The position numbers and the translations under genes are program-made. Positions 28,872 to 37,364 of a stretch of 64,000 nucleotides of DNA are shown piece after piece (position 1 is the first letter of the stretch; each line of letters opens with the position of its first letter). Below the pieces are notes generated by a model. The model saw only the letters and a program-made list of their open reading frames with translations. It was not told where the DNA came from and did no database searches. Source of the stretch: an uncultured Pseudomonadota bacterium (lineage in GTDB: Bacteria; Pseudomonadota; Gammaproteobacteria; Burkholderiales; SG8-39); the NCBI GenBank assembly GCA_903829815.1, contig CAIKRR010000015.1, positions 1-64,000 on the forward strand, given 5' to 3'.

Positions 28872-28971
28872 AGCGGGCACCGGCCCAAGGCCCCTATTCG
28901 GGAGTGACAGCGGCTACAAGCCCTCGGGTGATGCTAGCCTTGCGCCCTTTGCAATTGGGGCACCAGAAGCC

Positions 28972-30105
28972 ATGAGAACCGAGATCATCCAGCGCCAGCA
29001 GGCGGCCATGCGTCAACACGGGCTCGATGCCCTGGTGTCCTGCTCGCCCGAGAACTTTGCCTACCTCACCGGGTTCGTGGTGCCCTCGCAGCCCCTCATG
29101 CGGCATCGCCATGCCATGGCAATCGTCACCGCCGACGGCAAGAGCGCCGTTCTTGGCGTCGACATGGAGGCCACCACCATCGGACGTCGCCTGCCCGACA
29201 CACCCACCCGCATCTGGGCCGAGTTTGCCGATGACTGCATCGAGCAACTGGCCGATCTGCTCAAGGGCATGGGTCTGGCAACGGCCCGTATCGGCATCGA
29301 GACGAACTACCTCCCGGCCTTCGACATGGACCGCCTGCGTCTGGCGCTGCCGGCAGCGCGCTTCGAGGCCAACCACACGCTCCTCGATCGCATGCGGCAG
29401 TTGAAGACCGCCGACGAGATTGCCCTCCTGAGGCGTCTGTCGCGCATCTCCGATCAGGCGATCACCGATGCGCTGCGTGCGGTACAGGCGGGTGACAGCG
29501 AGATGGATCTTGCCGGGCACCTCACGCGGAATGTGTACGCGCTCGGGGCCGAGCAGTTCAAGCTGATGATCGTGGCCACCGGTGAGCGCAGCGAATTGCC
29601 CAACGTCGGCCCGAGCGAACGGCGCCTTGCGCCCCGGGATGTCTGCCGGGTGGAGATCTTCTCGGTGATCGGTGGCTACCAGGCGGGGGTGTGCCGTACC
29701 GCCATCGTGCAGGAGGCACCGCCACACGCCGAGCGCATCTGGCAGCATCTGGTCGACTGCAAGTACATGCTGCTCGACATGATCAAGCCCGGGGCGAGCT
29801 GCCGCGTGATCTACGATGCCTTCATCCGCAAGCTGGCCGAACTCGATCTGCCACCCATCTCCTTTGTCGGGCACGGCATCGGTCTCTTCCTGCACGAGAA
29901 CCCCTATCTTGGCAAGACGCCCGAAATCGGCCAGACCGGTGACGCGCTGCTCGAAGAGGGGATGGTGCTCGGCGTGGAACCGTTGTGCTATCGCACCGGG
30001 CATGGCTATGGCATGCAACTGAAGGACATGCTGGTCGTGACTGCCAAGGGCTGCGAGATGCTGTCCGACTATTGTTCGAACGACCAACTCATCGTGGTGC
30101 GCTGA
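28972..30105 (+). CDS. Creatinase-like M24 family protein lacking most metal ligands
   Basis: This 377-residue pita-bread-fold protein has an N-terminal creatinase domain (SPENFAYLTGF, residues 25-35) and a C-terminal M24 domain. Of the five metal ligands of true aminopeptidases, only His301 (VGHGIGLFLHE) and Glu336 (GVEPL) remain. The first Asp is Glu228 (RVEIF), the second is Gly239 (GYQAGVCRT), and the last Glu is Lys351 (QLKDM). This points to a metal-independent C-N hydrolase like creatinase rather than a peptidase. The ATG at 28972 is chosen because the frame upstream overlaps the previous gene in another frame. Confidence 0.82.
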   Translation: MRTEIIQRQQAAMRQHGLDALVSCSPENFAYLTGFVVPSQPLMRHRHAMAIVTADGKSAVLGVDMEATTIGRRLPDTPTRIWAEFADDCIEQLADLLKGMGLATARIGIETNYLPAFDMDRLRLALPAARFEANHTLLDRMRQLKTADEIALLRRLSRISDQAITDALRAVQAGDSEMDLAGHLTRNVYALGAEQFKLMIVATGERSELPNVGPSERRLAPRDVCRVEIFSVIGGYQAGVCRTAIVQEAPPHAERIWQHLVDCKYMLLDMIKPGASCRVIYDAFIRKLAELDLPPISFVGHGIGLFLHENPYLGKTPEIGQTGDALLEEGMVLGVEPLCYRTGHGYGMQLKDMLVVTAKGCEMLSDYCSNDQLIVVR

Positions 30106-30110
30106 CCCTC

Positions 30111-31250
30111 ATGACGACACCCCAGACAGGATCGAAGTCGATGCGTGTTGCCGTCCTTGGGGCTGGCGCGGGCGGTGCTGCCGCCTGTGCCGAGCTCACG
30201 CAAGCAGGCCATGAAGTGCGCCTCTGGAACCGCTCGGCACAGACGCTGCTGCCTTTCATCGGCACCGGCGTCGTGCAGTACGAAGGCGTGCTGGGCGACG
30301 GCGAGGCACGGCCCGTGCTCATCACCGACCGGCTGGCTGCGGCCATTGCCGGAGCCGACGTCATCCTGGTCTGCCTGCCCACGCTCTCTCACGTGGCCAT
30401 CGCCACCGAACTCGCCTCGCTCGACGCCCGGCTGCCGGTCGTGCTCAACCCCGGACACACCGGCGGTGCCCTCGAATTTGCCACAGCCTACGCGGCGGCA
30501 CGGCGCGCATCCGGTGACTTGGCACCGGTTCTGCCCCCCATTGCCGAGTTCAATACGCTCACCTATGTGTGTCGCAAGCTGCGCCCGGGGGTTGTCACCA
30601 TCACCGGGCGCGCGCGCCTGGTGCGCCTGGCGGCCCTGCCCGATGGCGAGGCCGCACTGTCCCTGGCCGAAGCGCTCTACCCCAGTGCGGTGCGCGTACC
30701 CGACGTGCTCTACACGAGCCTTGCCAACCTCAACATGACCCTGCACGCACCCGGCGCGATCCTGGGCGCAGCCTGGGTCGAAGCCACCCGCGGCGACTTC
30801 ACCTTCTACGTCCAGGGCATGACCCCGGGCGTGGCGCGGGTGATGACCGCGCTCGATGCCGAGCGCCGTGCCGTGGGCCGCGCCTTCGGGCATGAGCTCC
30901 TCGGCGTGGCCGCCGAGATGCAGCAGGTCGGCACGGTCCAAGCCTCGGTGACCGACACCGATGACCTCGCCGCTGCCATCGCCAGTGGGGAAGCCAACCG
31001 GCGCATCCGCGCGCCCGACTCGCTCTCTCACCGCTACTACCGCGAAGACTTCGGGCACGGCCTGGTGCCCTTCATCGCGATTGCCTGTGCTGCGGGCATC
31101 GAGACGCCGGTTGCGAGCGCACTGCTCTCCCTGGGGGAGACGCTCACGGGCGAGCCCTTCAGCACCGTGGGGCGCACCGCCACCTCGATGGGCATCGAGG
31201 GGCTCGATCGAGAGGGTCTGCAAGCGCGGGTGGGTTCGAGCGGGCGCTGA
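30111..31250 (+). CDS. Octopine/nopaline dehydrogenase-family protein
   Basis: This 379-residue protein has an N-terminal Rossmann fold (MRVAVLGAGAGGAAACAELTQAGHEVRLWNR) and a C-terminal opine dehydrogenase domain. The latter contains NPGHTGGALE, the NLNMTLHAPGAIL helix with the family's catalytic His, and AGIETPVASALLSLGE. Opine dehydrogenases join or split amino acids and keto acids with NAD(P)H. The start at 30111 lies five bases after the stop of the M24 gene; an internal ATG at 30141 is also possible. With the upstream dehydrogenase and the creatinase-like hydrolase it suggests breakdown of an N-substituted amino acid or opine. Confidence 0.83.
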   Translation: MTTPQTGSKSMRVAVLGAGAGGAAACAELTQAGHEVRLWNRSAQTLLPFIGTGVVQYEGVLGDGEARPVLITDRLAAAIAGADVILVCLPTLSHVAIATELASLDARLPVVLNPGHTGGALEFATAYAAARRASGDLAPVLPPIAEFNTLTYVCRKLRPGVVTITGRARLVRLAALPDGEAALSLAEALYPSAVRVPDVLYTSLANLNMTLHAPGAILGAAWVEATRGDFTFYVQGMTPGVARVMTALDAERRAVGRAFGHELLGVAAEMQQVGTVQASVTDTDDLAAAIASGEANRRIRAPDSLSHRYYREDFGHGLVPFIAIACAAGIETPVASALLSLGETLTGEPFSTVGRTATSMGIEGLDREGLQARVGSSGR

Positions 31251-31286
31251 AGCGCTCGAAGGCGAGAGACAACGCGCCACCGCCCC

Positions 31287-32711
31287 TCACTTCATCATCT
31301 GCGGCAGCCACAGCGACAGCCACGGGAAAGCCACCAGAATCGCGAGACGCACGCAGTCGACCACCACGAAGGGAATCACGCCCTTGAACACGGTGCGCGT
31401 GGGCACCTCAGGCAGCAGTGTGGAGAGCACGAAGAGGTTCATGCCGACCGGTGGGCTGATGAGCCCGATCTCGACCACCACCACGATGAGAATGCCGAAC
31501 CACACCGGATCGAAGCCCAGGTGCACGACGATCGGAAAGAAGATCGGCAGCGTGAGGAGCACCATCGAGAGCTCCTCCATCGCAGTACCGAGAATCACGT
31601 AGATCACCATCATCGCCACGACCACCATGATGGGGTGTGGCGCGAACCGGGTGACGATCTCCTGGAGGTCGGTGGGCATCGAGGTGAGATTGACGAACTC
31701 GGCGAACATCAGGGCGCCGATGAGGATGATGAAGAGCATCGAGGTCGTTCGGGCACTCTCCACCAGCGACTGGTACAGATCGCGCCAACTCAACGAGCGC
31801 CGCGCAACCGCAATGATGAGGGCCACAAAGGTGCCGATACCTGCCGCTTCAGTGGCCGTGAACACCCCGACATAGATGCCACCCATCATCAGGACAAAGA
31901 GGGCGAGCACGCTGGTCACGCCCCGATAGACGAGCGCAAGGGCCATCACTGCAACCGCTGCTGCCACGCCACCCTGCTCAGGCGTGAGCCACCCCAGAAA
32001 GACGATGGCAGTGAGCGCCACGCCGACACCGGTGAAGACACCCATGCCTTCCAGTGTGGCCCAGCGTGCGCCCCAGGTCATGCGCTCAGCCGGCGGTCCG
32101 GCCTTGGGGTCGCGCCAGGTCACCCAGGCCACCGCGAGGCACAGCAAGATGGTGGCGAGCAGGCCCGGCAACATGCCTGCCGCGAACAGCTTGCCGATAT
32201 TGGTCTCGGTCATGATCCCGTAGATGACCATGAGGGTCGAGGGTGGAATCAGGATGCCCAGCGTCCCGCCGGCTGCAATGGAGCCCGTGGATAGCGCATC
32301 GGAGTAACCAAGCTTCTTCATCGGCGGGTAGCACACCTTGGCCATGGTTGCAGCGGTGGCGACCGACGAACCGCAGATCGAGCCAAAACCGGCACAGGCC
32401 ACCACCGAGGCCATGGCCAAACCCCCGCGCAGATGTCCGATGAAGGCGTGAGCCGCACGAAACAGCTCCTGCGACAGTCCGGCGCGCGTGATGAAACTGC
32501 CCAGCAGGATGAAAAGCGGAATCACTGACAGCGTGTAGTTGCGCCCGGTCTCGTAGATCTTGGTCTGGGCCATGGCAAAGGCCACATTCCAGTTCCAGTC
32601 GCGCAGGAAGGCATAACCCACCACACCCACCACGCCCATGGAGAGTGCAATGGGCAAGCGCAGGAAGGCCAGTACCATCATCACTGCCAGCCCGATCAGT
32701 GCCTCGGTCAA
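31287..32711 (-). CDS. dctM: TRAP transporter large permease DctM
   Basis: This is a 474-residue inner-membrane protein with about twelve helices. It carries the DctM signatures GSFITRAGLSQELFRAA, GGLAMASVVACAGFGSICGSS, GGTLGILIPPSTLMVIYG and VVEIGLISPPVGMNLFV. It is the ion-coupled transport subunit. The start is probably a TTG at 32711 that overlaps the TGA of dctQ; no ATG fits before helix 1, and the frame further upstream is the antisense-like extension over dctQ. The gene converges with the opine-dehydrogenase operon, so the transporter may supply that operon's substrate. Confidence 0.9.
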   Translation of the reverse strand: MTEALIGLAVMMVLAFLRLPIALSMGVVGVVGYAFLRDWNWNVAFAMAQTKIYETGRNYTLSVIPLFILLGSFITRAGLSQELFRAAHAFIGHLRGGLAMASVVACAGFGSICGSSVATAATMAKVCYPPMKKLGYSDALSTGSIAAGGTLGILIPPSTLMVIYGIMTETNIGKLFAAGMLPGLLATILLCLAVAWVTWRDPKAGPPAERMTWGARWATLEGMGVFTGVGVALTAIVFLGWLTPEQGGVAAAVAVMALALVYRGVTSVLALFVLMMGGIYVGVFTATEAAGIGTFVALIIAVARRSLSWRDLYQSLVESARTTSMLFIILIGALMFAEFVNLTSMPTDLQEIVTRFAPHPIMVVVAMMVIYVILGTAMEELSMVLLTLPIFFPIVVHLGFDPVWFGILIVVVVEIGLISPPVGMNLFVLSTLLPEVPTRTVFKGVIPFVVVDCVRLAILVAFPWLSLWLPQMMK

Positions 32712-33193
32712 AGGGTCACCGCCCGCGCGGTGCCGGGCACGAAGATCTTGGCGACATGCACCAGGCCGGTCACAAGGATCATGATCGCCATGAAATAGAC
32801 AAACGGTGCCACCGGAATGTGAATGACATCGGTGGCATCGCCATAGCCACCGATCTTCACCCCCTTGAGCCAGGTGAGCCACGCCAGCAGAAACATGATG
32901 GCCGCGCACGCGCCCTGCATCACCGCTTCCAGGATGCGCCGCGCCGATGCGCTGATCATGTGATCGATGAAGTCCATCGTCACGTGCTCATCGGCGCGCG
33001 ACACGAGCGGCAGACCTGCAAAGATCGCCACGACCAGCATGAGCTCGGTGGCTTCGAACGCCCCGCGCAGCGGGGCGTTGAAGACATAACGCGCAAACAC
33101 ATCGACGCAGGTGAGCATCATCAGCACCACCAGGATCACCGCTGCCGAGAACCCCAGCAGGGCATCGAGCAGGCCCGTGAAGCGGACACTCAT
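32708..33193 (-). CDS. dctQ: TRAP transporter small permease DctQ
   Basis: This 161-residue protein has four membrane helices and the DctQ hallmarks CVDVFARYVFNAPLRGAFEATE and LPLVSRADEHVTMDF. It pairs with DctM to form the TRAP permease. Its ATG overlaps the stop of dctP (ATGA at 33190-33193) and its stop overlaps the probable dctM start, so all three subunits are translationally coupled. Confidence 0.92.
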   Translation of the reverse strand: MSVRFTGLLDALLGFSAAVILVVLMMLTCVDVFARYVFNAPLRGAFEATELMLVVAIFAGLPLVSRADEHVTMDFIDHMISASARRILEAVMQGACAAIMFLLAWLTWLKGVKIGGYGDATDVIHIPVAPFVYFMAIMILVTGLVHVAKIFVPGTARAVTL

Positions 33194-34290
33194 TTGCCAG
33201 CGGCCACCCGCTTCAGTTCTTCATGAAACTCATTGAAGACCTTGCGGCCATCGAGCCCGCGCTCCTTTGTCGCTCGTTCAATCCAGCTGTCCACAATGGG
33301 CTGCGAGCGAACCTGCACTTCCTTGAGGAAGGCGGCATCGGGTTCGACAATCTTCACCCCGGCCTTCTTCAGCACCTCGAGGCCGTTGCGGTCAGCCGCG
33401 TCCCAGCTGCGTCCGGCCAGGTGCGCCACGTTTTCGAACGACACCGAGGCAATCGCGTCCTGATCCTGCTTCGAGAGCTTGTTCCAGCGGTCTTCGTTCA
33501 TGAAGAAGCCGAACGCCGAGCTGTACATCCCGCCAGGAAACACGGTGGCCTGGTTGATGACCGTCTCGAGCTTGAAGGAGGCCACCGACTCGAACGGGAA
33601 GAAGGTGCCATCGGCCACGCCAGTGCTCAGCAGTTCGTAGGACTCGGGCGCAGGCTTCACGAACGGCGATGCCCCGAGCGCGCGCGCCACCTCTTCGGCA
33701 ATGCCGCCACCGGTGCGGATCTTCATGCCCTGCAGATCCTTGATGGTATTGACCGGCTTCTTGGTGAACATCTGGCCGGCACCGTGCGTAAATACGCCCA
33801 GAAGCTTGACGCCTTTGTATTCCCCCGCGGCATTCAGATATTTCCAGTGAATGCGCGAGAAGGCCACCGAGTTGATCTCGGCGGTGGCGCCACTGCCGGG
33901 CAATTCGGCGAGCAGCGGCAGGATGTGGCGCGACGGCGTATAGCTGGCGGTGACGAACGAGACATCGACCAGACCGTCACGCACCGCGTCGAAAGTGCCC
34001 GGCGCAGCGGCCGGGTGCTTGGGCAACATGCGCAGTTTGACCCGACCGTTGGTGGCACGCTCGACCTCGGCGGCCCATCCCGGGAGAAACACGGCGGTGA
34101 GCCCGTGGCTGGGCGGCACCCATGACGACATGGTGAGCACGGTCTGCGCATCGGCTGCAGGCAGTACCAGACCTGCGAGCGCAAACAGGGCACCTGACAG
34201 CGCACCCGGCAGAGAACCGCGCCGGCGTGTGCGGCTCACGGTGACATCAGTGTTGCAGGCAGGCGTGTCGCCCGCGACCAACTTGAACAT
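33190..34290 (-). CDS. dctP: TRAP transporter substrate-binding protein DctP
   Basis: This 366-residue periplasmic binding protein has an N-terminal segment with a signal-like core (LPGALSGALFALAGLVLPAADAQ). The DctP fold is seen in TMSSWVPPSHGLTAVFLPGW, the ligand-Arg strand DLQGMKIRTGGG near the middle, and a long C-terminal helix. The ATG at 34290 has GGGAGA eight bases upstream. The ligand is not known. The sequence is of the type often annotated C4-dicarboxylate binding, but such names are unreliable. It is first in the dctPQM operon and diverges from the GMC oxidoreductase. Confidence 0.9.
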   Translation of the reverse strand: MFKLVAGDTPACNTDVTVSRTRRRGSLPGALSGALFALAGLVLPAADAQTVLTMSSWVPPSHGLTAVFLPGWAAEVERATNGRVKLRMLPKHPAAAPGTFDAVRDGLVDVSFVTASYTPSRHILPLLAELPGSGATAEINSVAFSRIHWKYLNAAGEYKGVKLLGVFTHGAGQMFTKKPVNTIKDLQGMKIRTGGGIAEEVARALGASPFVKPAPESYELLSTGVADGTFFPFESVASFKLETVINQATVFPGGMYSSAFGFFMNEDRWNKLSKQDQDAIASVSFENVAHLAGRSWDAADRNGLEVLKKAGVKIVEPDAAFLKEVQVRSQPIVDSWIERATKERGLDGRKVFNEFHEELKRVAAGK

Positions 34291-34389
34291 CGTGGAGTCT
34301 CCCTGGCTCGTGGTCACTGGTCCGGCCGCGCGTATCATCGGCAGCGTCGCGCCAGCGTTCGGTGCATTCTAGCCGTCAAAGATCCTGCC

Positions 34390-36006
34390 ATGAGTACCCC
34401 ACCCGAAACTTTCGACCATGTGGTGATCGGTGCCGGATCGGCCGGCTGCGCCCTGGCCGCACGGCTCACCGAGAACCCGGCCATCCGCGTGCTGCTGATC
34501 GAAGCGGGCGAAGACGACCCGTGGGTATGGATCCGGATTCCGGCCGGCGTTGCAAGAATCATGCTCGGCGAGCGGGCACTGTGGCGCTTCATGACAGAGC
34601 CCTCGCCGGGCCTGGGAGGCCGTGCACTCTTCTGCCCGCGCGGCAAGGTGCTGGGTGGCACATCGAGCGTGAACGGGATGTTCTGGGTGCGCGGTGATCC
34701 GCTCGAATACGACCGCTGGGCAGCGATGGGCAACCGCAACTGGGCGTGGGCCGACCTCTTGCCCGTGTTCAAGCGCATGGAATCCTATGCCGTCGGTGAC
34801 CCGGTGGTACGAGGCCACGACGGGCCTCTGGTGGTGAGTCCGGTGAAACCGCTCGATCGGCTGTCGGCCGCCTTCATCGCCGCCTGCGGCGAGGCTGGTA
34901 TCGGCATCAATGCCGATACCAACAGCGGCCACTACGCGGGTGCGGGTACCATCCAGATGTCGACTCGGCGAGGGCTGCGCTGGAGCACCCGCGAAGGGTA
35001 TCTGCGCCCGGCGATGCGCCGGCCCAATCTGCGGGTCGTGACCGGCGCCCAGGTCACGCGCCTCGTATTTGATGGCCCGCGTGCCTGCGGCGCCGAATAT
35101 CGCACTGCAGCAGGACTGCGGGTCGCACATGCCCGAGCCAGCGTGGTGCTGTGTGCAGGCACCATCCAGACGCCGCAACTGCTCGAACTCTCGGGCATCG
35201 GTGAGCGCGCACGCCTGGAACGACTGGGCATTGCGGTACGCCACGACCTGCCCGGCGTCGGCGAGAATCTCATCGATCACCTGCATGGCCGCCTCATGGT
35301 CGAGGCGCGCGGCGTCGCCTCGATGAACACCATGCTCAAGAGCCCGTGGGCGAAACTCTCGATGGCACTGCGGCTTGCGGTGCTCGGCGACGGGCCGATG
35401 AGCACGCCGGCCGCTACTGCACACGCCTATGTGCGAACCACCCCGGGGCTGGCACAACCTGACATCAAGTTGCAATTGCACCATCTGTCGAGCCCTGATG
35501 AGCGCAACCCCACGCGGCTCGTGCTCGATGACTTTCCCGGCTTCTCGATCGGCATGGTCCACCAGCAACCACGCTCGCGCGGCTCAGTCCATGTCGCGAG
35601 CAACGATCCACTCGCCGCCCCGATCATCGCCCCCAACTACCTCTCGCACGACGAGGACATCGCCGCATTCGTTCGCGGCCTGCGGGTCGCGCGACGGGTC
35701 GTGGCTCAGCCAGCGCTCGCGCAGCACGTCGTGCGCGAAACACGACCCGGTCCCGCTGCGGACACCGACGAGGCCCTCACCGACTACCTGCGATCGACAC
35801 TGTTTTCGTCCTACCACCCGGTAGGCACCTGCCGCATGGGCAGCGATGAGCGGGCCGTCGTGGATGACCGCCTGCGGGTGCACGGTGTGCCCGGGCTGCG
35901 CATCGCCGATGCGTCGGTTGCCCCGACGATGCCCGCCTCGAACACCAACGCGTTTGCGATTCTGGCCGGCGAGCGCTGCGCCGACTTCATCCGCGCCGAG
36001 GCATGA
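34390..36006 (+). CDS. GMC-family FAD oxidoreductase (choline dehydrogenase-like)
   Basis: This 538-residue flavoprotein begins with the ADP-binding motif DHVVIGAGSAGCALAARLTE. It continues with the GMC signature GKVLGGTSSVNGMFWVRG, the second signature GTIQTPQLLELSGIG, and the C-terminal active-site region SSYHPVGTCRMG plus SNTNAFAILAGERCADFI. It oxidises an alcohol. The position just before an FAD aromatic monooxygenase on the opposite strand and across from dctPQM suggests a catabolic role. The substrate is not readable. There is no signal peptide, so it probably acts in the cytoplasm or at the membrane. Confidence 0.9.
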   Translation: MSTPPETFDHVVIGAGSAGCALAARLTENPAIRVLLIEAGEDDPWVWIRIPAGVARIMLGERALWRFMTEPSPGLGGRALFCPRGKVLGGTSSVNGMFWVRGDPLEYDRWAAMGNRNWAWADLLPVFKRMESYAVGDPVVRGHDGPLVVSPVKPLDRLSAAFIAACGEAGIGINADTNSGHYAGAGTIQMSTRRGLRWSTREGYLRPAMRRPNLRVVTGAQVTRLVFDGPRACGAEYRTAAGLRVAHARASVVLCAGTIQTPQLLELSGIGERARLERLGIAVRHDLPGVGENLIDHLHGRLMVEARGVASMNTMLKSPWAKLSMALRLAVLGDGPMSTPAATAHAYVRTTPGLAQPDIKLQLHHLSSPDERNPTRLVLDDFPGFSIGMVHQQPRSRGSVHVASNDPLAAPIIAPNYLSHDEDIAAFVRGLRVARRVVAQPALAQHVVRETRPGPAADTDEALTDYLRSTLFSSYHPVGTCRMGSDERAVVDDRLRVHGVPGLRIADASVAPTMPASNTNAFAILAGERCADFIRAEA

Positions 36007-36010
36007 CGCC

Positions 36011-37216
36011 TCAGTCAACCGATACCGCGGTTGCGTCGTAACGAAAGAGCCAGTCGTAGCGGGCGTGCACCTTGTCACGACTCCACTCACGATCGACATA
36101 CTTCTGCGCCTCGGCCGCTTGGGCCAGCAGCGGGTTGTGAAACCGCTTGGCGTTCTCGGTCGAACCGAGCACGATCCTGGAGGTGCGCTCGAGCCGCTCG
36201 CGCTGGTACACGGCCAGTGCATGCTGCAGATTGGCCGGATGACGCTCGATTGCCCGTGCGATCACCATCGAGTCCTCCAGCGCCATCATCGCGCCCTGGG
36301 CGAGGAAAGGCAGCGTCGGGTGGAAGGCATCACCCAGCAAGGCGACGCGTCCCTCATGGCAATGCTCGAGCGGCGCACGTCCCATCAACGCCCACTTGTA
36401 GGGCACGTCGATATGGGAGATGGCGGTCTGGATGTCATCGTTCCAGCCGGCGTAGTCCTGCGCACACTCCTCGCGCGTACCGGGCACCGTCCACGATTCA
36501 ACCAGCCAGTCGCTGCGCTCGACCACCCCGACAAAGTTGAAGAGTTCGCCCGCGCGCAACAGGTAATGCACGATATGCCCGCCCTTGCCGATCCAGTTGG
36601 TGCCCACCGAGCGGCGCATGTGCACCGGCAGCTTCTCCACCGGCACGAGGCCGCGCCAGGCCATGCAGCCGGTGAAGAAGGGCTTGTCGTCACCAAACAT
36701 GGCCTGCCGGATGCGCGAGTGAACGCCATCGGCGCCGATGAGCACATCACCCTCGATTTCCGTACCGTTGTCGAGCACCAGCGCCGCACCCGTGGGGGTC
36801 TGCCGGTAGCCACTGCAGCGCTGCCCGAGATGAATCGCGCCCGGTGCGATTCGCATCACGGCCTCGGCCAGCACCCGATGGCAGTCGCCCCGGTGAAGCA
36901 TGAGGTAGGGATGGCCGTAGGCTGCCACCGATTCGGCACCCAGGTCGAAGAGCTTCCAGGTCTGCCCGCTGTTCCACAGCCGCACTTCCTTGCCCTCGGG
37001 CTCGGTCGCGATGCGACGGATCTCCTGCTCGAGGCCCAGGGCGAACAGCACCCGGGTGCCGTTCGCGCTCGACTGGAAACCGGCCCCGAGTTCGCGCAGC
37101 TCGGGCGCCTGTTCGTAGATCTGCACATCAAAGCCACGCTGCAAAAGGGCGAGCGCGGTGGCCAGTCCGCCGATACCGGCGCCGGCGATGAGAATGCGAG
37201 GTCTTGCTGTGGCCAC
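36011..37216 (-). CDS. FAD-dependent aromatic monooxygenase (salicylate / 3-hydroxybenzoate hydroxylase type)
   Basis: This 401-residue group A flavoprotein monooxygenase shows the three FAD motifs: GAGIGGLATALALLQRG at the N-terminus, the DG motif IGADGVHSRIRQAMFG, and the GD motif VALLGDAFHPTLPFLAQGA. It would hydroxylate a phenolic acid with NAD(P)H and oxygen. The start is a GTG at 37216 with AAGGA seven bases upstream; no in-frame ATG fits, and the long frame to 37951 is an antisense extension over the next gene. It converges with the GMC gene at a four-base gap. Closest resemblance is to 3-hydroxybenzoate 6-hydroxylases and salicylate hydroxylases. Confidence 0.9.
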   Translation of the reverse strand: MATARPRILIAGAGIGGLATALALLQRGFDVQIYEQAPELRELGAGFQSSANGTRVLFALGLEQEIRRIATEPEGKEVRLWNSGQTWKLFDLGAESVAAYGHPYLMLHRGDCHRVLAEAVMRIAPGAIHLGQRCSGYRQTPTGAALVLDNGTEIEGDVLIGADGVHSRIRQAMFGDDKPFFTGCMAWRGLVPVEKLPVHMRRSVGTNWIGKGGHIVHYLLRAGELFNFVGVVERSDWLVESWTVPGTREECAQDYAGWNDDIQTAISHIDVPYKWALMGRAPLEHCHEGRVALLGDAFHPTLPFLAQGAMMALEDSMVIARAIERHPANLQHALAVYQRERLERTSRIVLGSTENAKRFHNPLLAQAAEAQKYVDREWSRDKVHARYDWLFRYDATAVSVD

Positions 37217-37364
37217 GATGCGGTCCTTGGGATGGGAATTGCCTGCGGACGAATTATGACCGATCCTTCCGCGCGCACGACGCAAGCACCTCGAGAACCC
37301 GCGCGAGGGGCAGCCGCGCAGACGGTACGACAGACAACGCAAAAGACAACACAGGCCCCCGACC

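Noticed and set aside
28060-28971. N-terminal extension of the M24 protein frame
   Set aside because: It overlaps the DUF1932 dehydrogenase gene in another frame and has random composition; the real start is at 28972.
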